Below, piece after piece: positions 52,192 through 60,297 of a stretch of 64,000 nt of DNA. The stretch's first letter is position 1. Each line of letters opens with the position of its first letter. A model generated the notes under the pieces. That model did not search any database and was not told the origin of the DNA. It saw only the letters and a program-made list of their open reading frames with translations. The stretch is from positions 1 to 64,000 of the forward strand of contig JBKUYM010000003.1 of NCBI GenBank assembly GCA_046964515.1. Reading direction: 5' to 3'. The position numbers and the translations under genes are program-made. The stretch is from UMGS1663 sp046964515. GTDB taxonomy: Bacteria; Bacillota; Clostridia; TANB77; CAG-508.

Positions 52192-52668
52192 ATGGAATAT
52201 GAAATTGTAGAATTAGAAGAAATGTTAATAGAAGGGGTAGGAATTAGGACTACAAATCAAAACGGACAAGCGGTTAAAGATATTGGTACTTTATGGCAGA
52301 AATTTTTTGGACAAGGAATTTATACCAATATAAAAAACAAGAAAAATGATAAAACAATAGGTCTATATACCGATTATGAAGGGGATTATACAAAACCATA
52401 TCAATTTATTACGGGTACGGAAGTAACTTCTTTTTCAAAAGAAGAACCAGAAGATATGGTTACAAAAGTGATTCCTAAAGGAATTTATGCTAAATTTACG
52501 ATAACGGAGGAAGATAAACAACAGGCAATAGGAAGATTATGGGAAACGATTTGGCAAATGAATTTACCACGTAGCTATATTTGTGATTTTGAAGAATATG
52601 CAACTATGGATGAGCAAGGAAATGCAAAAGAAATTAATGTGTATATTGGTTTAAGAAGCATAGCATAA
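52192..52668 (+). CDS. GyrI-like / AraC-type effector-binding domain protein
   Basis: A 158-residue stand-alone ligand-binding domain (GyrI superfamily). It starts VELEEMLIEGVGIRTTN, and contains GLYTDYEGDYTKPYQFITGTEV and IPKGIYAKFTI, the usual order. No DNA-binding part is present. Such proteins bind or hydrolyse hydrophobic cytotoxins. Its gene is immediately downstream of the WYL regulator. Confidence 0.85.
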   Translation: MEYEIVELEEMLIEGVGIRTTNQNGQAVKDIGTLWQKFFGQGIYTNIKNKKNDKTIGLYTDYEGDYTKPYQFITGTEVTSFSKEEPEDMVTKVIPKGIYAKFTITEEDKQQAIGRLWETIWQMNLPRSYICDFEEYATMDEQGNAKEINVYIGLRSIA

Positions 52669-52689
52669 TAAAAAAAGGAGGATTAGGAA

Positions 52690-53325
52690 ATGGAAAAGAT
52701 AGATTTTAAAAAGGAATATAAAGATTTATATTTGCCTAAAACAACACCTATGTTAATTCAGGTTCCTAAAATGAAATTTATTATAGTAGAAGGACAAGGA
52801 AATCCTAATGAAGTAGAGGGAGCATATAAACAAGCGATACAAATTTTATATGCTTTATCATTTACTATTAAAATGAGTAAAATGGGAGAGAAGAAAATAG
52901 AAGGCTATTATGAGTATGTTGTACCACCTTTAGAAGGTCTATGGTGGATGGATAACTATGAAGGAATAGATTATGCCCATAAAGAGGACTTTAAATGGAT
53001 TTCTATGATTAGACAGCCGGAATTTGTAACGAAAGAAGTATTTGATTGGGCTTGTAAAGAGGCAAGTCAAAAGAAAAATATAAATGTAGAAAAAGCAAAA
53101 TTTATAGAAATGGAAGAAGGCTTATGTGTACAATGTATGCATAAAGGTTCTTATGACGAAGAACCTAGTACTATTCAAAAAATAGAAAATTATATAAAGA
53201 AGCAAGGATTAGAAAATGCTATAGGCAAACAAAGAAGACACCATGAGATTTATTTGTCTGATCCTAGAAAAGCGAAGGTAGATAATTTAAAGACGGTTAT
53301 TCGTATACCAGTTAAAAGGAGATAA
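52690..53325 (+). CDS. GyrI-like small-molecule-binding protein
   Basis: A 211-residue protein of the GyrI-like domain family. Typical blocks are MLIQVPKMKFIIVEGQGNPNE (about residues 21-41), YALSFTIKM, YVVPPLEGLWW, and CMHKGSYDEEPSTI with the conserved HxGxYDxEP. Second GyrI-like gene in the operon, 21 nt after the first. Some homologues hydrolyse reactive xenobiotics. Activity here is unknown. Confidence 0.87.
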   Translation: MEKIDFKKEYKDLYLPKTTPMLIQVPKMKFIIVEGQGNPNEVEGAYKQAIQILYALSFTIKMSKMGEKKIEGYYEYVVPPLEGLWWMDNYEGIDYAHKEDFKWISMIRQPEFVTKEVFDWACKEASQKKNINVEKAKFIEMEEGLCVQCMHKGSYDEEPSTIQKIENYIKKQGLENAIGKQRRHHEIYLSDPRKAKVDNLKTVIRIPVKRR

Positions 53326-53327
53326 GG

Positions 53328-53741
53328 ATGCAAGAAAAAGGACCAAGTAAGGAAGCTTTAGAATTACTGATAGGAAAAGATAAAGTAGCATTATGGCAAA
53401 AAGTCTGTAATAAAATAGAGGATTTATATAGTATGGAAAAGCAATGGTTACCAGGAGGAAAACAATGGACATATATATATAAATTTCGAAAAGGAGGAAG
53501 GACACTTTGCTGTTTTTGCATGAAGAAAAATGTTCTAGGAATTATAATTATTTTAGGAAAAGAAGAAAGAGTAGCTTTTGAACAAGGTAAAAATCTATAT
53601 CACCAAGAAATTGTAGAAATCTATGAAAATACAAAAACTTATCATGATGGCAAGTGGTTATTATTAGAGTTAGAAAATCAGCAATGGTTAGAAGATATAG
53701 AAAGACTGCTAAGAATGAAAAGAAAACCAAATAGAAGATAA
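53328..53741 (+). CDS. DUF3788-family protein
   Basis: A 137-residue protein. Its GPSKEALELLIG start and the middle KQWTYIYKFRKGGRTLCCFCMKKN.VLGIIIILGKEE block are as in the DUF3788 family. Function is unknown. The gene begins 2 nt after the GyrI-like gene, so it is coupled to it. Confidence 0.78.
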   Translation: MQEKGPSKEALELLIGKDKVALWQKVCNKIEDLYSMEKQWLPGGKQWTYIYKFRKGGRTLCCFCMKKNVLGIIIILGKEERVAFEQGKNLYHQEIVEIYENTKTYHDGKWLLLELENQQWLEDIERLLRMKRKPNRR

Positions 53742-53754
53742 TAAGATAGGAAGA

Positions 53755-54642
53755 ATGAAAATGGAATGGATACCAGCAAAATCAATTTTACAAAATGTAA
53801 AATATGGTAGTTCTTGGTTTGGCATATCTTATAATATGAATTTATATAAAGGCTGTTGCCATGGTTGTATTTATTGTGATAGTAGAAGTAGTTGTTATCA
53901 AATTGAAGATTTTGATGTTGTGAGAAGTAAAAAAGATGCTATTTTGATATTGGAAAAGGAATTAAGGTCTAAAAGAAGAAAAGGTGTTATTGGTATTGGT
54001 GCCATGTCTGATACCTATAATCCTTTTGAAAAAAAATATGAGATAACTAGAAGAGCGTTGCAACTAGTTATGCAATATGGATTTGGTGTATCTATAGAAA
54101 CCAAGAGTGATTTAATAACACGTGATATAGATTTGTTGGTAGAAATTCAAAAAAAGGCAGATGTTATTTTAAAGTTTACCATTACAACAGCAGAAGATAT
54201 TCTTTGCCAAAAGATAGAACCACGAGTATGTCCTACTTCGAAAAGGTTAGAAGTTATGGGAAAATTGTCCAAAGCAGGTGTTTTTGTAGGAACTTTATTA
54301 ACACCTATTCTTCCTTGGATTACAGATACACAGGAGAATATACAAAAAATTGTAAAGCTTTCTTATGAACATGGTGCTAAATTTGTATTTTTTATGGATG
54401 GTGTTACTTTAAGGCAAAATCAAAGAGTATATTTTTATCAACAATTAGATAAGCTTTTTCCAGGGTTAAAGCAAAAATATATACAGATTTATGGAGAGTC
54501 GTATCTTTGCCGTTCTACAAATACATATTTAAAGAAAGTATTTGTAGAAACTTGTAAACAATATGGGCTATTATACAAAATGGAGGATATTATAAAAGCG
54601 TATCAAACAAGAGGAATAGAAGAACAAATTAGTTTGTTTTAG
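53755..54642 (+). CDS. radical SAM protein (SplB-like)
   Basis: A 295-residue radical SAM enzyme with the [4Fe-4S] motif in YKGCCHGCIYCDSRSS (CxxxCxxC, about residues 33-41). SAM-binding elements IGAMSDTYNPFE and SIETKSDLITRD follow. It resembles the SplB/COG1533 group, but lesion specificity cannot be claimed. Last gene of the WYL-linked operon. ATG 53761 may be the true start because AGGAAG lies close to 53755. Confidence 0.87.
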   Translation: MKMEWIPAKSILQNVKYGSSWFGISYNMNLYKGCCHGCIYCDSRSSCYQIEDFDVVRSKKDAILILEKELRSKRRKGVIGIGAMSDTYNPFEKKYEITRRALQLVMQYGFGVSIETKSDLITRDIDLLVEIQKKADVILKFTITTAEDILCQKIEPRVCPTSKRLEVMGKLSKAGVFVGTLLTPILPWITDTQENIQKIVKLSYEHGAKFVFFMDGVTLRQNQRVYFYQQLDKLFPGLKQKYIQIYGESYLCRSTNTYLKKVFVETCKQYGLLYKMEDIIKAYQTRGIEEQISLF

Positions 54643-54692
54643 AGTATTTTAATGTAAGATTTTTAAAAAAAGATATATGGATAAAAAGTATT

Positions 54693-54727
54693 AAACGTTT
54701 AAGTGTTTTTGACTTAAACGTTTTTTT
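54693..54727 (+). terminator. intrinsic terminator
   Basis: AAACGTTTAAGT-GTTTTTG-ACTTAAACGTTTTTTT closes the WYL-linked operon. Confidence 0.9.
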
Positions 54728-54812
54728 ATAAAATTGAAATAATTATGTAATATAATGAATTGATAATCGAAATTTTTTATGATAAGATAAGAAAAAATAA
54801 GGAGAATGGATT

Positions 54813-55562
54813 ATGGATTTTAAAGATAAAATTGCTCTAATTACAGGTGCTACTTCAGGAATAGGAAGAGGAATGGCAGAAGCATTACTACAAGAAGGTG
54901 CTAAAGTAATTATTAATTATTCAAAAAATGAAGATATGGCAAATGAAACAAAAAGTAGATTTCAAAAATATGCAAATCAAATTTTATATATAAAAGCAGA
55001 TGTATCGGATGAAGTGCAAGTTGAAAATATGTATCGAGAAATAAAGGAAAAATTTCAAAAAATAGATTACTTGATTAATAATGCAGCTTATGATGTTATG
55101 GCATCTATAGAAGATTTTGATATAAAGGAATTTAGAAGAGAAATAGATGTAAATCTAGTAGCAAGATTTATTATGATCCAAAAAGGCATACCATTACTAA
55201 AAAAATCAGAAACACCAAGAATTATAAATATTGCTTCTAGATTAGCAACAAGACCAATGTTAGATTCATCAGCCTACTGCGTTACAGAAGCAGCAACGGT
55301 TATGCTTACAAAGGTATGTGCATTAGAATTGAGTAAATATGGTATTAAGGTAAATACAATTAGCCCTTCTTTAACACTGACTCCTCTTGCTATGCAATCC
55401 TATACAAAAGAAGAAATAGAAGAAAGTGCTAAAAAGAATCCGAGTCATAGAGTAGGGACTATAGAAGATACCGTAAATGTTATGAAATTTTTATTGAAGA
55501 AAGAATCAGAATATATTAATGGAGAAAATATTAATGTAAATGGTGGTATTTTATTACTATAG
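54813..55562 (+). CDS. short-chain dehydrogenase/reductase with altered active site
   Basis: A 249-residue SDR. The cofactor loop is TGATSGIGRGMA (residues 10-21), and the structural motif is NNAAY (about 89-93). The catalytic Ser is in NIASRLA, and Tyr in SSAYCVTEAA. The expected YxxxK is YCVTE here: Glu (GAA, 55287-55289) replaces the catalytic Lys, one base away from AAA. The ending GENINVNGG is typical. It is otherwise intact and could be inactive, or the base wrong. It heads a cluster with a GNAT and a methyltransferase. Confidence 0.85.
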   Translation: MDFKDKIALITGATSGIGRGMAEALLQEGAKVIINYSKNEDMANETKSRFQKYANQILYIKADVSDEVQVENMYREIKEKFQKIDYLINNAAYDVMASIEDFDIKEFRREIDVNLVARFIMIQKGIPLLKKSETPRIINIASRLATRPMLDSSAYCVTEAATVMLTKVCALELSKYGIKVNTISPSLTLTPLAMQSYTKEEIEESAKKNPSHRVGTIEDTVNVMKFLLKKESEYINGENINVNGGILLL

Positions 55563-55576
55563 AAAGGATTTAAAAA

Positions 55577-56026
55577 ATGGATAAGATAGAAAAAATACAA
55601 GTAATACCTGCGCAGGAAAAACATAAAGATTTTATTATTCATGCCAATCAAATGATTAATCAAGTAAATAGCACACAAGAAACGAATTATCTACAAGAAA
55701 AAATTGACCAAGATTTGTTTTCTTCAAAACCTAAATTTCAATGTTTAGTAGCAGAGTACGAGAAAATACCAGTAGGCATGATTTTATATTCTTACTTTTA
55801 TTGGGCAAATGATGGAGAAGTGTTGTGGATTTCGCAAATGTATATTGAAGAAATGTATCGAAAAAAAGGTGTATTTTTTGCATTTGTAAAAGAATTAAGA
55901 AAGCAAAATCCAGATATTCACATTATTTCTTGTGCTACGGGTAATGAAAATAAAAGAATGCAAAAGATTTTAAAAGGCTATGGAGGACATGAAATTGATT
56001 TAAAATTTTATTATTTAAAAAGATAA
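55577..56026 (+). CDS. GNAT-family N-acetyltransferase
   Basis: A 149-residue acetyltransferase. CLVAEYEKIPVGMILYSYFYW (about residues 54-74) and WISQMYIEEMYRKKGVFFAFVKEL (acetyl-CoA loop RKKGVF, about 84-107) define motif A, though the loop is less Gly-rich than usual. The substrate is unknown. The gene lies 14 nt after the SDR gene. Confidence 0.8.
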   Translation: MDKIEKIQVIPAQEKHKDFIIHANQMINQVNSTQETNYLQEKIDQDLFSSKPKFQCLVAEYEKIPVGMILYSYFYWANDGEVLWISQMYIEEMYRKKGVFFAFVKELRKQNPDIHIISCATGNENKRMQKILKGYGGHEIDLKFYYLKR

Positions 56027-56046
56027 AATGGAAAGGAATGACTTAA

Positions 56047-57030
56047 ATGGATTCTATAGAAAAAGCAAAAAAAATCAGAAAAATGGTTAATCAATATAAA
56101 GTATCTTACATTTTAATACAAGCGGAAAAGTTAGGAATTTTTAGATATGTAGATAAAAAACCAAAAACTAGCTTGGAAATAGCAAAGGCATTACAAATAG
56201 AAGAAAATAGATTAGAACCTTTACTCAATGCTTTAGTTTGTGATGAGTGGATATGTAAAAATAATAAAGGATATTATTTGGATGAATATTTGGGTGAATT
56301 GACCTATCAAAATGAAAATAGCCAATTAGGATATATTCACTTTGCAGGAGATATGATAGAAAAATGGAAGCAAGTAGAAAAGGCTATAAAAGAAAAAGAA
56401 TTTTCAAAAGAGAATTTTAAGATATTAACACAGGAAAAAGCAAGTTCTTTTACAAAAGGTATGCAAGATATTGCTATGCCACAGGTTAGATATATACAGA
56501 ATCACTTTTCTTTTAAAAGTCAGAATATTTTGGATATAGGAGCAGGTGCAGGAACATATGGTATAGAATTGGCAAAACAAGATGAAACATTGAACGCAAC
56601 TTTATTAGATTTACCGAATATTGCAAAGATACTAGAAAACAGAATAAAAGAAGAAAGATTAGAAAAACAGCTACAAGTGTTAGCAAAAAATTATCATGAA
56701 GGTTTACCACAGACCATATATGATTCTATTTTTCTGTTTTCTGTAATACATCAGGAAAGTAAAACAGAATTAAAAAAATTAATAGAAAATTGTTATAAGA
56801 ACTTAAAAGAAAAAGGCAGTTTATTTTTAACTAGTTTTTTCTTAAACGAGGATAGAGTTAGTCCAGAATTTGCTGTTCAATTCGCTATAGAAATGTTAGT
56901 TATGTCAGAGGAAGGAAAGGTGTATACGCATAAAGAAATAGAAAAAATGTTAAAACAAGTTGGTTTTTCATCTGTTCAAAGAATTGACGAGATTCCTGGA
57001 CCAGGAACCTTGTATATAGCAATTAAATAG
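56047..57030 (+). CDS. SAM-dependent O-methyltransferase-like protein
   Basis: A 327-residue protein of the class-2 O-methyltransferase architecture. A winged-helix dimerisation domain (residues 15-85, ILIQAEKLGIFRYVDKKPKT) precedes a Rossmann domain with ILDIGAGAGTYGIELAK (about 161-177), LLDLPNI (about 187) and SVIHQES. Plant-type homologues methylate phenolic or polyketide hydroxyls. The target is not known. It is third in the SDR-GNAT-methyltransferase cluster. Confidence 0.83.
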   Translation: MDSIEKAKKIRKMVNQYKVSYILIQAEKLGIFRYVDKKPKTSLEIAKALQIEENRLEPLLNALVCDEWICKNNKGYYLDEYLGELTYQNENSQLGYIHFAGDMIEKWKQVEKAIKEKEFSKENFKILTQEKASSFTKGMQDIAMPQVRYIQNHFSFKSQNILDIGAGAGTYGIELAKQDETLNATLLDLPNIAKILENRIKEERLEKQLQVLAKNYHEGLPQTIYDSIFLFSVIHQESKTELKKLIENCYKNLKEKGSLFLTSFFLNEDRVSPEFAVQFAIEMLVMSEEGKVYTHKEIEKMLKQVGFSSVQRIDEIPGPGTLYIAIK

Positions 57031-57060
57031 TAAAAAAAGAAGTAAAAGGGGTAATAAGAG

Positions 57061-57753
57061 ATGCCAGGATGGATGATGCATTTAGCTACAGCTAATGAAA
57101 TTAGTAAACAATTACAAGTAGATAAAAATAGTTTTTTATTTGGGAATATCTTACCAGATGTATATAATGGATATATTGTGCCGAATTTGTCACATAAGAT
57201 AGAACATAAAATTTCACATTATGATACAAAACAGCAAATTCAAGAAAAAGTTTATGGCTTGCCAGGGGTTTACAAATTTGTAGAGAAAAATAAGGAGGCT
57301 TTAGATAATAATAGTGTTGCCTTAGGTTATCTCACACATTTAATGACAGACTATTATTGGAATAAGAAAACCTATACTCAAAAGTATATTTATAATGAAC
57401 AAGGAAAAGTTGGAAAGGTAAAATTGAAAAATGGAAGAATTAGGCAGATACATGAAAATTTAGAAGCTATGTACTTAAAACAGGCAGATTTTAAACTGTT
57501 TTCTAAATTTTTATTAAAAAATGTGTCTATACCAAGACCAAAATATCAAGAACAGATAATGGAAAAAAGTAATCAAATAGAGCGATTACAGGTCAATAAG
57601 GAAGATTTGTATAAAGTATTTTCTTATTTAGAAAACATACCGGAAAGAGTTGAAGAAGAAGTTAAAATTTCACAATATCAATTATATTCACAAGAAGAAT
57701 TGATAGAAGGCATGCAAGAAAGTATTACACAAATCGCACAAAAATTGAAATAA
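57061..57753 (+). CDS. zinc-dependent phospholipase C-like hydrolase
   Basis: A 230-residue all-helical protein. WMMHLATANEIS (His6), FLFGNILPDVYNGY (Asp36), HKISHYD and LGYLTHLMTDYYWN (His and Asp near 101-105) fit the metal site of the zinc-dependent phospholipase C/PF00882-like fold. No signal peptide. The substrate is unknown. Confidence 0.75.
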   Translation: MPGWMMHLATANEISKQLQVDKNSFLFGNILPDVYNGYIVPNLSHKIEHKISHYDTKQQIQEKVYGLPGVYKFVEKNKEALDNNSVALGYLTHLMTDYYWNKKTYTQKYIYNEQGKVGKVKLKNGRIRQIHENLEAMYLKQADFKLFSKFLLKNVSIPRPKYQEQIMEKSNQIERLQVNKEDLYKVFSYLENIPERVEEEVKISQYQLYSQEELIEGMQESITQIAQKLK

Positions 57754-57853
57754 GAAAGAAGTTATTGTGAAAATGAAACATGGAGAAAAAGAGTAGTTAG
57801 AATGGAACCGGAAGTGATTGATACTTTAAAAAAAGAGAGAGGAGTAGGATTAT

Positions 57854-58384
57854 ATGAAAACAGAATATGAGGTAAGAGTACTAGAAATAGACGTAGAAGA
57901 AATGATAAAGAAAATAGAAGATATGGGGGCTAAAAAAATAGGGGAGTATGAACAAAAAAGATATGTATATGATATAAAGCCAGCAGAAGAAGGAAAGTGG
58001 ATTCGCTTAAGAACAAATGGAAAAAAGGCTACAATTACTTATAAAGATATTGTTAGTAAAACGATTGATGGAACAAAAGAAATAGAAGTGACAGTAGATG
58101 ACTTTGAAACAACTAATGAATTTTTAGAAAAGATAGGATTTATACATAAGAACTATCAAGAAAATAGAAGAATACAATATGAATTAGATGGTATAGAAAT
58201 TGATTTTGATAGTTGGCCACAAATTCCTACTTATATGGAAATTGAAGGAAAGAGCCAAGAAGAAGTAGAGATAATGATTGATAAATTGCAAGTAAAAAAA
58301 GAGAAAATAACAACAAAAAATACACAAGATATTTATGAACAATATGGAATTTGCTTGCCAGAAATTAAAGAATTGAAGTTTTAA
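57854..58384 (+). CDS. CYTH-domain protein (class IV adenylyl cyclase/triphosphatase-like)
   Basis: A 176-residue protein with a CYTH tunnel fold. The N-terminal ExE of the signature is EYEVRVL (residues 4-10). WIRLRTNGKKATITYKD (about 49-65), KEIEVTVDD, and IEIDFDSWPQIPTYMEIEG (about 114-132) supply the acidic and basic tunnel residues. It probably hydrolyses a triphosphate substrate. Cyclase activity is not established. Confidence 0.85.
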   Translation: MKTEYEVRVLEIDVEEMIKKIEDMGAKKIGEYEQKRYVYDIKPAEEGKWIRLRTNGKKATITYKDIVSKTIDGTKEIEVTVDDFETTNEFLEKIGFIHKNYQENRRIQYELDGIEIDFDSWPQIPTYMEIEGKSQEEVEIMIDKLQVKKEKITTKNTQDIYEQYGICLPEIKELKF

Positions 58385-58389
58385 GGAAA

Positions 58390-58428
58390 GAAAAGTAAGA
58401 ATTATTTTTTATTATAATTCTTACTTTT
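58390..58428 (+). terminator. intrinsic terminator
   Basis: AAAAGTAAGAATTAT / ATAATTCTTACTTTT, 6 nt after the CYTH stop. Confidence 0.85.
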
Positions 58429-58505
58429 AGCTTGTTTGCTAACATATCGGACATTCCAACAATAATAAGATGAAATAATAGAAAATAGAAAAGAGGAATG
58501 TTTAT

Positions 58506-59270
58506 ATGAAAGTAATTCAAATTAAAAAGAAAAACATATTGAAATTTACGATGATAGTGGTATTTATATTTACCATTGGTATGGTTTCTACTTCTTTTGG
58601 TATGCAACATTATTATAAACTAGATTTTGCCACTGGTTTAGTAACTGCAGATGTACTAAATGTTAGAAGTGGACCAGGTACTAAATATAGTGTTGTTACA
58701 AAGGTCAAAAAGAATGAATACATTCGAGTTTTTGCAGGTGTAGGAGATTGGTATATTGTACAAGTGGAAGGAGATTATGTGGGGGCAGTTAGTCAAAAAT
58801 ATGTAAAACCAATTTATCCAACAACAGGAAATACAGGTGGAAATACCAATTCTAATACAGGTTCCAATAATCAAACTACATCAGACTTAAATGCAGATGA
58901 AAAAGAAGTATTTAATCTGATTAATCAGCAACGTGCTAATAGTGGTTTAGAAGCACTAAAAATAGATAGTGAAGTGCAAAAAGTAGCTAGAATAAAAGCA
59001 CAGGATATGGTAAATAACAACTATTTTTCTCATACTTCTCCAACCTATGGCTCTCCTTTTGAAATGCTAAGCAGTTTTAAAGTATCTTATAGAACAGCAG
59101 GAGAAAATATTGCAGGAAATTCTAGCAATCAAGCAGCAGTAACTGCGTGGATGAACTCTTCTGGTCATAAAGCAAATATTTTAAATAGTAATTTTAACTA
59201 TACGGGAATTGGTGTGGTTAGCAGTCCTAAATATGGAAAGATGTATGTACAAATGTTTATTGGTAGATAA
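58506..59270 (+). CDS. secreted SH3b-CAP domain protein
   Basis: A 254-residue exported protein. It has a signal peptide or anchor (about 12-34), a bacterial SH3 domain (ADVLNVRSGPGTKYSVVTKV, about 49-100), a Gly/Asn/Thr linker, and a CAP/SCP domain (about 130-254: LINQQRANSGLEAL, FSHTSPTYGSPF, AGENIAGNS, WMNSSGHKANIL, YTGIGVV). It resembles YkwD-type proteins associated with spores or walls. No lipid or peptide ligand can be given. Confidence 0.9.
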   Translation: MKVIQIKKKNILKFTMIVVFIFTIGMVSTSFGMQHYYKLDFATGLVTADVLNVRSGPGTKYSVVTKVKKNEYIRVFAGVGDWYIVQVEGDYVGAVSQKYVKPIYPTTGNTGGNTNSNTGSNNQTTSDLNADEKEVFNLINQQRANSGLEALKIDSEVQKVARIKAQDMVNNNYFSHTSPTYGSPFEMLSSFKVSYRTAGENIAGNSSNQAAVTAWMNSSGHKANILNSNFNYTGIGVVSSPKYGKMYVQMFIGR

Positions 59271-59370
59271 TAGTTATAAAGAAATTATTTTGACTGTGCA
59301 AAGTGTAATAAAAATGATATACTATATAGAAAAAAGAGCAGTTGCAAAAATAGGAGGAAGACAAAAGAAG

Positions 59371-60102
59371 TTGGAATATTATATTAAGATAAAGGATAAG
59401 CAAATTTCTATTAGAATCAGGAATTATAAAAATACAAATCGTGTAAAAATCTATTTTAGAGGAGATATTCTACAAGTTAGTAAACCTAAAAGTTATTCAG
59501 AAGCTAAGTTAATGAAAATGATTCATAAGAATGAAGAGGAAATTTATCAGCAATATTGTCAAATTATGTCTACGCAAAATGATAAATTAAAACATTGGTA
59601 TACAGGAGAGCAAATATTATATGCAGGAGAAACTTATACCATACAATTAACAAAAAAAACGATAGATAAAATTCGAATAGAAATAAATCAAAAAGACAAG
59701 TTAATGCAAATAACCATACCAGAAGAAATCACACAACAAAATAAAAAGATATATATAGATAAGGCTATGAAAAAAATGTTTAAAACACACACAGAAGAAA
59801 TGTTACAAAGTAAGTTGCCATATTGGAGCCAGATAACAGGAATTACTTATCAAGATTTTAAAGTAAGAGATACGATAAGTAAATATGGTAGCTGTGTTCC
59901 CAAAACCCAGATGTTACATTTTAATGCTAGACTTATCATGCTACCAGAAGAACAAGTAGATGCAATTATTGTTCATGAACTTTGCCATATCATTCATCCA
60001 AATCACAGTCAGGATTTTTATACTTTAATAAAGCAATATATACCAGATTATGATCAAAGGAATCAATGGTTAAAAAAGCATCAAAAAGAAATGATGATAT
60101 AA
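59371..60102 (+). CDS. YgjP-like zinc metallopeptidase-fold protein
   Basis: A ~243-residue protein of the YgjP/DUF45 family. VHELCHIIHPNHSQDFY (HExxH with the third His, about residues 191-207) is the zinc site, and SKYGSCVPKTQMLHFNARL precedes it as in the family. The start is uncertain: TTG 59371 follows AGGAGG by a long 13 nt. ATG 59314 lacks a ribosome site, and the open frame reaches back into the CAP gene. Function is unknown. Confidence 0.82.
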   Translation: MEYYIKIKDKQISIRIRNYKNTNRVKIYFRGDILQVSKPKSYSEAKLMKMIHKNEEEIYQQYCQIMSTQNDKLKHWYTGEQILYAGETYTIQLTKKTIDKIRIEINQKDKLMQITIPEEITQQNKKIYIDKAMKKMFKTHTEEMLQSKLPYWSQITGITYQDFKVRDTISKYGSCVPKTQMLHFNARLIMLPEEQVDAIIVHELCHIIHPNHSQDFYTLIKQYIPDYDQRNQWLKKHQKEMMI

Positions 60103-60114
60103 AAAATCAACAAT

Positions 60115-60147
60115 GAAGAAGTTAATACTTTTGATTAACTTCTTTTA
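60115..60147 (+). terminator. intrinsic terminator
   Basis: GAAGAAGTTAAT-ACTTTTG-ATTAACTTCTTTT, 13 nt after the YgjP-like stop. Confidence 0.88.
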
Positions 60148-60297
60148 TTCATATAGTAACATAATAGAAATGGAAAGAGATATCCATAAATGTCATAATA
60201 AATGATAAAGAAGAATTGACATTGACCAAAAGGTAATATACAATTTAAAGGATTAAAATACAAAAAAAGTGGAGAACATAAGAAAAAGGAGAAAATT
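60147..60297 (+). promoter_or_regulatory. tandem promoter and leader of pseudopilin 7
   Basis: ATTCATATAGTAACATAATA has ACATAA at 60159, then TGGAAA (60171) - 17 bp - CATAAT (60194). Next is TTGACA (60216) - TTGACCAAAAGGTAATA - TACAAT (60239). The leader GGAGAACATAAGAAAAAGG starts at 60271. Only the distance between the two modules (57 instead of 59 bp) differs from the other copies. Confidence 0.72.

Noticed and set aside
57790..57870. Short frame MEPEVIDTLKKERG before the CYTH gene
   Set aside because: It lacks a ribosome site, overlaps that of the next gene and is too short to support.
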